DNA of 64,000 nucleotides from Antedon mediterranea (GCF_964355755.1 NC_092676.1:19326288-19390287); one strand, 5' to 3'. Shown: positions 26,523 through 39,937, counted from the stretch's first letter. Notes: generated by a model from the letters alone, not told the origin. Numbers and translations are program-made.

Positions 26523-27737
26523 CTAGATTTGAACTCGTCACTACGGACGAGTTAGGTTATCCGCAGCGCAAAGGCCACGTGCACGTCATACGTTAAAATA
26601 TTGCGCGCAGAAAAACGATTAAGTAATTGAAACAATTTCAGCGTGCTCTTTATTTTTCGTCACGTCTGAGTATATACGGTATACACTATATACTGTATAC
26701 GTACTACATACAGTGCAGAATAGGTGAAAATAAGTGAACAAAGTTATTGACGCTTTTGAACATGATGACGTCATCACAATTTTTAAAATGGTGAATCGTG
26801 CGAAAGATAATTAATAGACCTAGACAACATAAAAAAAATGGGGAGAAATGGAATACATATAAGTGGAGATGCGCTATATTAAATGTGACGAGCTACGAGG
26901 AAAGAGACAAAAATCCTATATTTTATATTCGAATGGCCATACGATGACGTCACAATGTCTGGTTAGCCATATTGATGCATGATTTGATATCTGCAACTCA
27001 TCTACTACCAGAATATGTAATTATAAAAAAGTTCACCACGTAGTTTAGAATTTATGACTGTTTAAAAAAAGGCATAATTTTGACTAATTTTTGAACTTTT
27101 TCATCAAAAATGCGCGTAAATTGTTTAATTATACGTGCTCGTATGACGTGATTTTGAGTCGAAATTGTTTGAAAGTCGGTAAATTTTCTAAAAAAGACAG
27201 GAAAAACAAAAATCAAGCAAAAAAATGATGTTTTTGCGCTACATGCGCACGTGCGCGTAAAAAAATTGCGCACGCGTGGGAATTTTCGAAATGCTCAAAA
27301 TGACATGAAACGCGTAGAAAGTTGATTAGATATTGATTTTTCGCAATTTAAAATTTTAAACGCGCGTGCGCGCGTAACTTTTTGTGAAAAATGCCATTTT
27401 TAATCCATAGGAAGTTTGCGCATTATATGACTTAAATGTTCACCAAGTTTCAATACAAAACGACTTTTAGTTTTTATTCTATGATCAATCATTGAAATTC
27501 ACAAAATCGCGCGTAACTTACGCTGCGCAACTCCAAAATCGTCCAAAAGCTTGGCTGCACATCTACAGCTATAGGTCAATCTTATGACAAAGTTATACAA
27601 TCTTATGTTGGCCAGAATTAGAGATATGCGACCAACAAAATTCGTGGAAAGAAAGAAGAACATAGAAAAAAAAAAAAAAAAAAAAAAAAAAGATCCTGAC
27701 AATAACAAGGGGTTATCCGCCAAGTGCGGATAACCAA
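26523..27737 (+). repeat. Array unit B11 (1,215 bp)
   Basis: Minor subtype with a long poly-A linker and one hairpin (27711-27735). Confidence 0.92.
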
Positions 27738-29053
27738 CTAGATTTGAACTCGTCACTACGGACGAGTTAGGTTATCCGCAGTGCAAAAGCCACGTGCACG
27801 TCATACGTTAGAATAGTGCGCGCAAAAAAATAAAACAATTATGGCATTGAAAAATGTTAGTGCGCTCTCTATGTTGCGTCGCGTCTAAGTATATACGGTA
27901 TAACACTATATACTGTATACGTACTACATACAGTGCAGAATAGGTGAAAATAAGTGACCAAAGTTATTGACGCATTTGAACATGATGACGTCATCACAAT
28001 TTTTAAAATGGTGGATCATGCGAAAGGTAATTGATTGATCTAGACAATATAAAAAAATTGAGTGAAATGGAATAAGGATAAGTAGAGATGCGCTCTATTA
28101 AATTGACGAGCTATGACGAAAGAGAAAAAAATCCTATATTTTATATTCGGGTGGCCATACGATGACGTCACAATGTCTGGTTAGCCATATCAATGCATGA
28201 TTCGAGAAAAACAACTCATCTACTTCCAGAATCTGAAATTTTAAATATTTTCACCTCGGAGTTTAGAATCTATGACTTTTTAAAAAAAGGCATAATTTTC
28301 ACAAATTTTTGAACTTTTTCATCAAAAACGCGCGCAAATTGTTCAATTCTACGTGCTCGTATGACGTGATTTAAAGTCGAAATTGATTGAAAATTGGTAA
28401 ATGTACTAGAAAAGGCTGAAAAAACAAAAATCAAGCAAAAAAAAGATGTTTTTGCACTACGTGCGCACGCGCGCGTAAAAAATATGCGCACGCCTGGGAA
28501 TTTTTGAAATGCTCAAAATGACCTGAAACGCGTAGAAAGTTGATTAGAAATGAATTTTTCGCAATTTGAAATTTTAAACATGCGTGCGCGCGTAACTTTA
28601 TGTCAAACATGCCATTTTTAATCCATAGAAAGTTTGCCCTTGATATGACTTAAATGTTCACCAAGTGTCATTACAAAATGACTTTTGCTTTTTAGTCTAT
28701 GTTAAATACGCGAAATTCATAAAATCGCGCGTAGCTTACGCTGCGCGACTCTAAAGTAAAAAAACGAGCTGTCCTGCACTTCTACACATAGAGGTAAATC
28801 TTCTGACAAAGTTATACGATGTAATGTTGATCAGAATTTGAGATACACGTGACACAAAATTTTGGGAAAGAAAGAAGAATAACATAGAAAAAAAAAAAAA
28901 AGATCCTGACAATAACAAGAGGTTATCCGCCAAGAGCGGATAACCAAAAAAAAAAAGATCCTGACAATAACAAGAGGTTATCCGCCAAGAGCGGATAACC
29001 AAAAAAAGATCCTGACAATAACAAGAGGTTATCCGCCAAGAGCGGATAACCAA
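27738..29053 (+). repeat. Array unit B12 (1,316 bp)
   Basis: Major subtype with three consecutive hairpin modules: 28921-28945, 28976-29000, 29027-29051. All three carry the AAGAGCGG variant, so they probably arose by local duplication. Confidence 0.92.
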
Positions 29054-30265
29054 CTAGATTTGAACTCGTCACTACGGACGAGTTAGGTTATCCGCAGCGC
29101 AAAAGCCACGCGCATGAGTTAGAATATTGCGCGCAGAAAAACGATTATGCCATTGAAAAAAATGTTAGTGAGCCCTCTATTTTGTGTCACGTCTAAGTAT
29201 ATACGGTATACACTATAATTATATTGTATACGTACTACATACAGTGAAGAATATGTGAAAATATGTGGCCCAAGCTATTGACGCTTTTGGACATGATGAA
29301 GTCATCAACATTTTAAAAACGGTATATCATGCGAAAGATAATTGATTGGCATAGACAATATAAAAAAATGGAGGGAAATGGAATTTGGATAAGTGGAAAT
29401 GCGCTCTATTAAATGTGATGAGCTATGACGAAAGAGACAAAAATCCTATATTTTATATTCGAGTGGCCATACGATGACGTCACTATGTCCTGTTAGCCAT
29501 ATCGATGCATGATTCGATATCTACAACTCATCAACTTCCAGAATGTGTAATTTAAAAGAAGTTCACCTCGTAGTTTACAATCTATGACTGTTTTAAAAAA
29601 GGCATAATTTTGACAGATTTTTCAACTTTTTCTTCAAAAACGCGCGCAAATTGTTCAATTCTACGTGCTCGTATGACGTGAATTTAAGTCGAAATTGATT
29701 GAAAATTGGTAAATTTACTAGAAAAGGCTGAAAAAACAAAAATCAAGCAAAAAAAACATGTTTTTGAGCTACGTGCGCACATGCGCGTAAAAAATATGCG
29801 CACGCGTGGGAATTTTTGAAATGCTCAAAATGACCTGAAACGCGTAGAAAGTTGATTAGAAATGGATTTTTCGCAATTTGAAATTTTAAACGCGCGTGCG
29901 CGCGTAACTTTATGTCAAACATGCCATTTTTAATCCATAGAAAGTTTGCCCTTGATATGACTTAAATGTTCACCAAGTGTCATTACAAAATGACTTTTGC
30001 TTTTTAGTCTATGTTAAATACGCGAAATTCATAAAATCGCGCGTAGCTTACGCTGCGCGACTCTAAAGAAAAAAAACGAGCTGTCCTGCACTTCTACAGA
30101 TAGAGGTAAATCTTCTGACAAAGTTATACGATGTAATGTTGATCAGAATTTGAGATACACGTGACACAAAATTTTGGGAAAGAAAGAAGAATAACATAGA
30201 AAAAAAAAAAAAAAAAAAAGATCCTGACAATAACAAGAGGTTATCCGCCAAGTGCGGATAACCAA
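29054..30265 (+). repeat. Array unit B13 (1,212 bp)
   Basis: Minor subtype with one hairpin at 30239-30263. Confidence 0.92.
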
Positions 30266-31417
30266 CTAGATTTGAACTCGTCACTACGGACGAGTTAGGT
30301 TATCCGCAGCGCAAAAGCCACGTGCTAGTCATACGTTGGAATATTGCGCGCAGAAAAACGATTATGCCATTGAAAAAAATATTAGTGCGCCCTCTATTTT
30401 GCGTCACGTCTGAGTATATACGGTATACACTATATACTGTATACGTACTACATACAGTGCAGAATAGGTGAAAAGAAGTGACCAAAGTTATTGACGCTTT
30501 TGAACATGATGACGTCATAACAATTTTAAAAATGGTAAATCATGCGAAAGATAATTGATTGACCTAGACAAAATAAAAAAATTGAGGGAAATGGAATACG
30601 GATAAGTGGAGATGCGCTCTATTAAATGTGACGAGCTATGACGAAAGAGACAAAAATCCTATATTTCATATTCGAGTGGCCAAACGATGACGTCACAATG
30701 TCCGGTTAGCCATATCGATGCATGATTCGATATCTACAACTCATTATCTTCCAGAATGTGTAATTTAAAAAAAGTTCTCCTCGTAGTTTACAATCTATGA
30801 CTGTTTTAAAAAAGGCATAATTTTGACGAATTTTTGAACTTTTTCTTAAAAAATGCGCGCAAATTGTTTAATTCTACGTGCTCGTATGACGTGATTTTAA
30901 GTCAAAATTGATTGAAAATTGGTAAATTTACTAGAAAAGGCTGAAAAAACAAAAATCAAGCAAAAAAAAGATGTTTTTGCGTTACGTGCGCACGCGCGCG
31001 TAAAAAAAATGCGCACGCGTGGGAATTTTTGAAATGCTCAAAATGACCTGAAACGCGTAGAAAGTTGATTAGAAATGGATTTTTCGCAATTTGAAATTTT
31101 AAACGCGCGTGCGCGCGTAACTTTATGTCAAACATGCAATTTTTAATCCATAGAAAGTTTGCCCTTGATATGACTTAAATGTTCACCAAGTGTCATTACA
31201 AAATGACTTTTGCTTTTTAGTATATGTTAAATACGCGAAATTCATAAAATCGCGCGTAGCTTACGCTGCGCGACTCTAAAGTAAAAAAACGAGCTGTCCT
31301 GCACTTCTACAGATAGAGGTAAATCTTCTGACAAAGTTATACGATGTAATGTTGATCAGAATTTGAGATACACGTGACACAAAATTTTGGGAAAGAAAGA
31401 AGAATAACATAGAAAAA
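30266..31417 (+). repeat. Array unit B14 (1,152 bp)
   Basis: Minor subtype without a hairpin. Its first part matches unit B20 closely; its middle resembles B1. Confidence 0.92.
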
Positions 31418-32569
31418 CTAGACTTGAACTCGTCACTACGGACGAGTTAGGTTATCCGCAGCGCAAAAGCCACGTGCACGTCGTACGTTAGAATATTGCG
31501 GGCAAAAAAACGATTATGGCATTGAAAAAATGTTAGTGCGCTCTCTATTTTGTGTCAAGTCAAAGTGTATACGGTATACACTATATACTGTATACGTACT
31601 ACGTACAGTGCAGAATAGGTGAAAATAAGTGACCAAAGTTATTGACGCTTTTGGACATGATGACGTCATCAAAATTTTTAAAATGGTGAATCGTGCGAAA
31701 GATAATTGATTGACCTAGACAATATAAAGAAATGGAGGGCAATGGAATACGGATAAGTGGAGATGCGCTCTATTAAATGTGATGAGCTATACGAAAGAGA
31801 AAAAAATCCTATATTTTATATTCCAGTGGCCATACGATGACGTCACAATGTCCTGTTAGCCATATTGATACATGATTCGATATCTACAACTCATCTACTA
31901 CCAGAATATGTAATAATAAAAAAGTTTACCACGTAGTTTAGAATCTATGACTGTTTAAAAAAAGGCATAATTTTGACAATTTTTTGGACTTTTTCATCAA
32001 AATTGCGCGCAAATTGTTTAATTCAACGTGCTCGTATGACGAGATTTTAAGGCAAAATTGATTGAAAATTGGTAAATTTATTATAAAAGACAGAAAAAAC
32101 AAAAATCAAGCAAAAAAAAGATGTTTTTGCGCTACGTGCGCACGCGCGCGTAAGAAAATTGCGCACGCGTGGGAATTTTTGAAATGCTCAAAATGACATG
32201 AAACGCGTAGAAAGTTGATTAGATATTGATTTTTCGCATTTTGAAATTTTAAATACGCGTGCGCGCGTAAATTTTTATGAAACATGCCATTTTTAATCCA
32301 TAGAAAGTTTGCGCATTATATGACTTAAATGTTCACCAAGTTTCAATACAAAACGACTTTTAGTTTTTATTCTATGATCAATCATTGAAATTCACAAAAT
32401 CGCGCGTAACTTACGCTGCGCGACTCGAAATTTGAAAAAAAAAGTTTCTTGCACATCTACAGCTACAGGGCAATCTTTTGACAAAGTTATACAATCATAT
32501 GTTGGCCAGAATTAGAGATACGCTGCGCACAAAAAATGGGGGAGAAGGGTGGAAGGAAACAAATAAATA
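31418..32569 (+). repeat. Array unit B15 (1,152 bp)
   Basis: Very similar to the adjacent unit B16 (both have CACGTCGTACGTTAGAATA near the head). No hairpin. Confidence 0.92.
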
Positions 32570-33719
32570 CTAGATTTGAACTCGTCACTACGGACGAGTT
32601 AGGTTATCCGCAGCGCAAAAGCCACGTGCACGTCGTACGTTAGAATATTGCGCGCAAAAAAACGATTATGGCATTGAAAAAATGTTAGTGCGCTCTCTAT
32701 TTTGTGTCACGTCAAAGTGTATACGGTATACACTATACTGTATACGTACTACATACAGTGCAGAATAGGTGAAAATAAGTGACCAAAGTTATTGACGCTT
32801 TTGGACATGATGACGTCATCACAATTTCTAAAATGGTGAATCATGCGAAAGATAATTGATTGACCTAGACAATATAAAGAAATGGAGGGCAATGGAATAC
32901 GGATAAGTGGAGATGCGCTCTATTAAATGTGATGAGCTATACGAAAGAGAAAAAAATCCTATATTTTATATTCTAGTGGCCATACGATGACGTCACAATG
33001 TCCTGTTCGCCATATTGATACATGATTCGATATCTACAACTCATCTACTACCAGAATATGTAATTATAAAAATGTTTACCACGTAGTTAAGAATCTATGA
33101 CTGTTTAAAAAAAGGCATAATTTTGACAAATTTTTGGACTTTTTCATCAAAATTGCGCGCAAATTGTTTAATTCTACGTGCTCGTATGACGAGATTTTAA
33201 TGCAAAATTGATTGAAAATTGGTAAATTTATTATAAAAGACAGAAAAAACAAAAATCAAGCAAAAAAAAGATGTTTTTGCGCTACGTGCGCACGCGCGCG
33301 TAAGAAAAGTGCGCACGCCTGGGAATTTTTGAAATGCTCAAAATGACATGAAACGCGTAGAAAATTGATTAGAAATTGATTTTTCGCATTTTGAAATTTT
33401 AAACGCGCGTGCGCGCGTAACTTTCTGTAGAACATGCCATTTTCTCTCCATAAAAAGTTAGCGCATGATATGACTTAAATTTTCACGAAGTTTCTATACA
33501 AAATGACATTTAGTTTTTATTCTATGATCAATCATTGAAATTCATAAAATCGCGCGTAACTTACGCTGCGCGATTCAAAATTTATAAAAAAAAGTTTCTT
33601 GCACATCTACATCTACAGGGCAATCTTTTGACAAAGTTATACAATCATATGTTGGACAGAATTAGAGATACGCTGCGAACAAAAAATGGGGGAGAAGGGT
33701 GTAAAGAAAGAAATAAATA
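32570..33719 (+). repeat. Array unit B16 (1,150 bp)
   Basis: Near-duplicate neighbour of B15, without a hairpin. Confidence 0.92.
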
Positions 33720-34871
33720 CTAGATTTGAACTCGTCACTACGGACGAGTTAGGTTATCCGCAGCGCAAAGGCCACGGGCACGTCATACGTTAGAATATTG
33801 CGCGCAGAAAAACCATTAAGTCATTGAAACAATTTCAGTGTGCTCTCTATTTTTCGTCACGTCTGAATATATACGGTATACGCTATATACTGTATACGTA
33901 CTACATACAGTGCAGAATAGGTGAAAATAAGTGACCAAAGTTATTGACGCTTTTGGACATGATGACGTCATCACAATTTCTAAAATGGTTAATCATGCGA
34001 AAGATAATTGATTTACCTAGACAATATAAAGAAATGGAGGGCAATGGAATACGGATAACCGGAGATGCGCTCTATTAAATGTGATGAGCTATACGAAAGA
34101 GAAAAAAATCCTATATTTTATATTCGAGTAGCCATACGATGACGTCACAATGTCCTGTTAGCCATATTGATACATGATTCGATATCTACAACTCATCTAC
34201 TACCAGAATATGTAATTACAAAAAAGTTCACCACGTAGTTTAGAATCTATGACTGTTTAAAAAAAAGCATAATTTTGACAAATTTTTAGACTTTTTCATC
34301 AAAATTGCGCGCAAATTGTTTAATTCTACGTGCTCGTATGACGAGATTTTAAGGCAAAATTGATTGAAAGTTGATAAATTTATTATAAAAGACAGAAAAA
34401 ACAAAAATCAAGCAAAAAAAAGATGTTTTTGCGCTACGTGCGCACGTGCGCGTAAGAAAAGTGCGCAAGCGTGGGAATTTTTGAAATGCTCAAAATGACA
34501 TGAAACGCGTAGAAAGTTGATTAGAAATTGATTTTTCGCATTTTGAAATTTTAAACGCGCGTGCGCGCGTAACTTTTTGCGAAACCTGCCATATTTAATC
34601 TACAGAAAGTTTGCGCTTTATATGACTTAAATTTTCACCAAGTTTCAATACAAAATGACTTTTGGTTTTTAATCTATGATCAATAATTGAAATTCATAAA
34701 ATCGCGCGTAACTTACGCTGCGCGACTCGAAATTTGAAAAAAAAAGTTTCTTGCACATCTACAGATATAGTGCAATCTTTTGACAAAGTTATACAATCTT
34801 CTGTTGGCTAGAATTAGAGATACGCTGCCCACAAAAAATGGGAGAGAAGTGTGGAAAGAAAGAAATAAATA
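33720..34871 (+). repeat. Array unit B17 (1,152 bp)
   Basis: Near-identical to unit B9, eight units away. No hairpin. Confidence 0.92.
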
Positions 34872-36084
34872 CTAGATTTGAACTCGTCACTACGGACGAG
34901 TTAGGTTATCCGCAGAGCAAACGCCACGTGCACGTCATACGTTAGAGTATTGCGCAGAGAAAACCATTATGCCATTGAAAAAAATGTTAGTGAGCCCTCT
35001 ATTTTGTGTCACGTCTAAGTATATACGGTATACGCTATACTGTATACGTACTACATACAGTTCAGAATAGGTGAAAATAAGTGACCAAAGTTATTGACGC
35101 TTTTGCAAATGATGACGTCATAACAATCTTAAAAATTGTTAACCATGCAAAAGATAATTGATTGACCTAGAAAATATAACAAAATGGGGGGAAATGGAAT
35201 ACGGATAAGTGGAGATGCGCTCTATTAAATGTGATGAGCTATGCGAAAGAGACAAAAATCCTATATTTTATATTCCAGTGGCCATACGATGACGTCACAA
35301 TGTCCGGTTAGCCATATGGATGCATGATTTGATATCTACAACTCATCTACATTCAGAATATGTAATTTTAAAAAAGTTCACCACGTAGTTTAGAATCTAT
35401 GACTGTTTAAAAAAAGGCATAATTTTGACAAATTTTTGAACTTTTTCATCAAAAATGCGCGTAAATTGTTTAATTCTACGTGCTCGTATGACGTGATTTT
35501 AAGTTGAAATTGTTTGAAAGTTGGTAAATTTACTAAAAAAGACAGGAAAAACAAAAATCAAGCAAAAAAATGATGTTTTTGCGCTACGTGCGCACGCGCG
35601 CGTAAAAAAATTGCGCACGCGTGGGAATTTTTCAAATGCTCAAAATGACATGAAACGCGTAGAAAGTTGATTAGAAATTGATTTTTCGCATTTTGAAATT
35701 TTAAACGCGCGTGCACGCGTAACTTTTTGTAAAACATGCCATTTTTAATCCATAGAAAGTTTGCGCTTGATATGACTTAAATTTTCACCAAGTTTCAATA
35801 CAAAATGACTTTTGATTTTTAATCTATGATCAATCATTGAAATTCCTAAAATTGCGCGTAACTTACGCTGCGCGACTCTAAAGTTAAAAAACGAAACGTC
35901 CTGCACATCTACAGCTAGAGGTCAATCTTATGACAAAGTTACACAATCTTATATTGGCCAGAATTAGAGATACGCTGCGAACAAAATTCCGGGAAAGAAA
36001 GAAGAATAAGATAGAAAAAAAAAAAAAAGAAAAAAAAAGATCCTGACAATAACAAGGGGTTATCCGCCAAGTGCGGATAACCAA
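34872..36084 (+). repeat. Array unit B18 (1,213 bp)
   Basis: Minor subtype with one hairpin at 36058-36082. Confidence 0.92.
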
Positions 36085-37302
36085 CTAGATTTGAACTCGT
36101 CACTACGGACGAGTTAGGTTATCCGCATCGCAAAACCCATGCGCATGACACCTAAGTTAGAATATTGCGCGCAGAAAAACGATTATGCCATTGAAAAAAT
36201 GTTAGTGAGCCCTCTATTTTGTGTCGCGTCTAAGTGTGTACGGTATACACTATATACTGTATACGTACTACATACAGTGCAGAATAGGTGAAAATAAGTG
36301 ACCAAAGTTATTGACGCATTTGAACATGATGACGTCATCACAATTTTAAAAATGGTGAATCATGCGAAAGATAATTGATTGATCTAGACAATATAAAAAA
36401 ATTGAGTGAAATGGAATACGGATAAGTGGAGATGCGCTCTATTAAATTTGACGAGCTATGACGAAAGAGAAAAAATCCTATATTTTATATTCGGGTGGCC
36501 ATACGATGATGTCACAATGTCCGGTTAGCCATACCAATGCATGATTCGAGAAAAACAACTCATCTACTTCCAGAATATGTAATTTTAAAAAAGTTCACCA
36601 CGTAGTTTAGAATTTATGACTGTTTAAAAAAAGGTCTAATTTTGACGATTTTTTGAAGTTTTTCATCAAAAACACGCGCAAATTATCCAATTCTACGTGC
36701 TCGTGTGACGTGATTTTAAGTCGAAATTGATTGAAAATTCCTAAATTTACTAGAAAAGGCTGAAAAAACAAAAATCAAATTTAAAAAAAGATGTTTTTGC
36801 GCTACGTGCGCATGCGCGCGTAAAAAAATTGCGCACGCGTGGGAATTTTTGAAATGCTCAAAATGACATGAAACGCATAGAAAGTTGATTAGAAATTGAT
36901 TTTTCGCATTTTGAAATTTCAAACGCGCGTGCGCGCGTAACTTTTTGTGAAACATGCCATTTTTAATCCATAGAAAGTTTGCGCATGATCTCACTTAAAT
37001 TTTCACAAAGTTTCAATACAAAACAACTTTTAGTTTTTATTCTATGATCAATCATTGAAATTCATGAAATCGCGCGTAACTTACGCTGCGCAACTCCAAA
37101 ATCGTCCAAAAGCTTGGCTGCACATCTACAGCTATAGGTCAACCTTATGACAAAGTTATACAATCTTATGTTGGCCACAAGATAGAGATGTGCTGCGAAC
37201 AAAATTCGGGGAAAGAAAGAAGAATAACATAGAAAAAAAAAAAAAAAAAAAAAAAAGATCCTGACAATAACAAGGGGTTATCCGCCAAGTGCGGATAACC
37301 AA
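36085..37302 (+). repeat. Array unit B19 (1,218 bp)
   Basis: Shares its distinctive head and body with unit B10. One hairpin at 37276-37300 after a long poly-A run. Confidence 0.92.
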
Positions 37303-38520
37303 CTAGATTTGAACTCGTCACTACGGACGAGTTAGGTTATCCGCAGCGCAAAAGCCACGTGCACGTCATACGTTGGAATATTGCGCGCAGAAAAACGATT
37401 ATGCCATTGAAAAAAATGTTAGTGCGCCCTCTATTTTGCGTCACGTCTGAGTATATACGGTATACACTATATACTGTATACGTACTACATACAGTGCAGA
37501 ATAGGTGAAAAGAAGTGACCAAAGTTATTGACGCTTTTGAACATGATGACGTCATAACAATTTTAAAAATGGTAAATCATGCGAAAGATAATTGATTGAC
37601 CTAGACAAAATAAAAAAATTGAGGGAAATGGAATACGGATAAGTGGAGATGCGCTCTATTAAATGTGACGAGCTATGACGAAAGAGAAAAAAATCCTATA
37701 TTTTATATTCGGGTGGCCATACGATGACGTCACAATGTCTGGTTAGCCATATCAATGCATGATTCGAGAAAAACAACTCATCTATTTCCAGAATCTGAAA
37801 TTTTAAATATTTTCACCTCGGAGTTTAGAATCTATGACTGTTTTAAAAAAGGCATAATTTTGACGAATTTTTGAACTTTTTCTTCAAAAACGCGCGCAAA
37901 TTGTTCAATTCTACGTGCTCGTATGACGTGATTTTAAGTCGAAATTGATTGAAAATTGGTAAATGTACTAGAAAAGGCTGAAAAAACAAAAATCAAGCAA
38001 AAAAAAGATGTTTTTGCGCTACATGCGCACGCGCGCGTAAAAAATATGCGCACGCGTGGGAATTTTTGAAATGCTCAAAATGACCTGAAACGCGTAGAAA
38101 GTTGATTAGAAATGAATTTTTCGCAATTTGAAATTTTAAACGCGCGTGCGCGCGTAACTTTATGTCAAACATGCCATTTTTAATCCATAGAAAGTTTGCC
38201 CTTGATATGACTTAAATGTTCACCAAGTGTCATTACAAAATGACTTTTGCTTTTTAGTCTATGTTAAATACGCGAAATTCATAAAATCGCGCGTAGCTTA
38301 CGCTGCGTTACTCTAAAGTAAAAAAACGAGCTGTCCTGCACTTCTACACATAGAGGTAAATCTTCTGACAAAGTTATACGATGTAATGTTGATCAGAATT
38401 TGAGATACACGTGACACAAAATTTTGGGAAAGAAAGAAGAATAACATAGAAAAAAAAAAAAAAAGATCCTGACAATAACAAGAGGTTATCCGCCAAGTGC
38501 GGATAACCAAAAAAAAAAAA
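37303..38520 (+). repeat. Array unit B20, mosaic (1,218 bp)
   Basis: The first 380 bp match unit B14. From about 37,683 onward it matches the major subtype. One hairpin (38484-38508), then an A run directly before the next head. Confidence 0.92.
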
Positions 38521-39802
38521 CTAGATTTGAACTCGTCACTACGGACGAGTTAGGTTATCCGCAGTGCAAAAGCCACGTGCACGTCATACGTTAGAATAGT
38601 GCGCGCAAAAAAATAAAACGATTATGGCATTGAAAAATGTTAGTGCGCTCTCTATATTGCGTCGCGTCTAAGTATATACGGTATAACACTATATACTGTA
38701 TACGTACTACATACAGTGCAGAATAGGTGAAAATAAGTGACCAAAGTTATTGACGCATTTGAACATGATGACGTCATCACAATTTTTAAAATGGTGGATC
38801 ATGCGAAAGGTAATTGATTGATCTAGACAATATAAAAAAATTGAGTGAAATGGAATAAGGATAAGTAGAGATGCGCTCTATTAAATTGACGAGCTATGAC
38901 GAAAGAGAAAAAAATCCTATATTTTATATTCGGGTGGCCATACGATGACGTCACAATGTCTGGTTAGCCATATCAATGCATGATTCGAGAAAAACAACTC
39001 ATCTACTTCCAGAATCTGAAATTTTAAATATTTTCACCTCGGAGTTTAGAATCTATGACTTTTTAAAAAAAGGCATAATTTTCACAAATTTTTGAACTTT
39101 TTCATCAAAAACGCGCGCAAATTGTTCAATTCTACGTGCTCGTATGACGTGATTTTAAGTCGAAATTGATTGAAAATTGGTAAATGTACTAGAAAAGGCT
39201 GAAAAAACAAAAATCAAGCAAAAAAAAGATGTTTTTGCGCTACGTGCGCACGCGCGCGTAAAAAATATGCGCACGCGTGGGAATTTTTGAAATGCTCAAA
39301 ATGACCTGAAACGCGTAGAAAGTTGATTAGAAATGAATTTTTCGCAATTTGAAATTTTAAACGCGCGTGCGCGCGTAACTTTATGTCAAACATGCCATTT
39401 TTAATCCATAGAAAGTTTGCCCTTGATATGACTTAAATGTTCACCAAGTGTCATTACAAAATGACTTTTGCTTTTTAGTCTATGTTAAATACGCGAAATT
39501 CATAAAATCACGCGTAGCTTACGCTGCGCGACTCTAAAGTAAAAAAACGAGCTGTCCTGCACTTCTACACATAGAGGTAAATCTTCTGACAAAGTTATAC
39601 GATGTAATGTTGATCAGAATTTGAGATACACGTGACACAAAATTTTGGGAAAGAAAGAAGAATAACATAGAAAAAAAAAAAAAAAAAAAAAAAGATCCTG
39701 ACAATAACAAGAGGTTATCCGCCAAGAGCGGATAACCAAAAAAAAAAAAAAAAAAAAAAGATCCTGACAATAACAAGGGGTTATCCGCCAAGAGCGGATA
39801 AC

Positions 39803-39839
<37 letters not shown>

Positions 39840-39937
39840 TCCTGACAATAACAAGGGGTTATCCGCCAAGTGCGGATAACCAAAAAAAAAAAGATCCTGA
39901 CAATAACAAGAGGTTATCCGCCAAGTGCGGATAACCA
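38521..39937 (+). repeat. Array unit B21, terminal unit (1,417 bp)
   Basis: Major subtype and last unit of the array. Four hairpin modules (39713-39737, 39779-39803, 39857-39881, 39912-39936) with poly-A linkers of up to about 34 nt, the largest tail in the window. The following DNA (ATAAATTAAC) is not array sequence, so this fixes the 3' end of the unit at GCGGATAACCA. Confidence 0.92.

Larger units (their letters stand above)
14690..39937 (+). repeat. Family B half of the long-unit tandem array (twenty-one units)
   Basis: Same orientation and overall order as family A but only about 1.15 kb before tail modules, because B has a single copy of the 355-bp block that A carries twice. Heads read CTAGATTTG, then a hairpin (stem AACTCGTC, loop ACTACG), then AGGTTATCCGCA. 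Tails end AAGAAAGAAGAATAACATAG or a related sequence. Then come zero to four modules of about 47 bp: poly-A, GATCCTGACAATAACAAG, and a 25-nt hairpin with arms GGTTATCCGC / GCGGATAACC. A major subtype (units 2, 3, 4, 5, 7, 8, 12, 21) is interspersed with minor subtypes. The array stops at 39,936-39,937 against unrelated AT-rich DNA, just after a tail hairpin. Confidence 0.93.

Noticed and set aside
1-39937. CRISPR-like array of repeats and spacers
   Set aside because: The units are 1.1-1.7 kb near-identical copies without unique spacers, in a eukaryotic genome.
14690-39937. Canonical Helitron ending (3' hairpin plus CTAG)
   Set aside because: CTAG follows the tail hairpin at internal junctions, but the terminal unit ends GCGGATAACCA without CTAG, so CTAG belongs to the head of the next unit. 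The standard Helitron 3' end does not fit.
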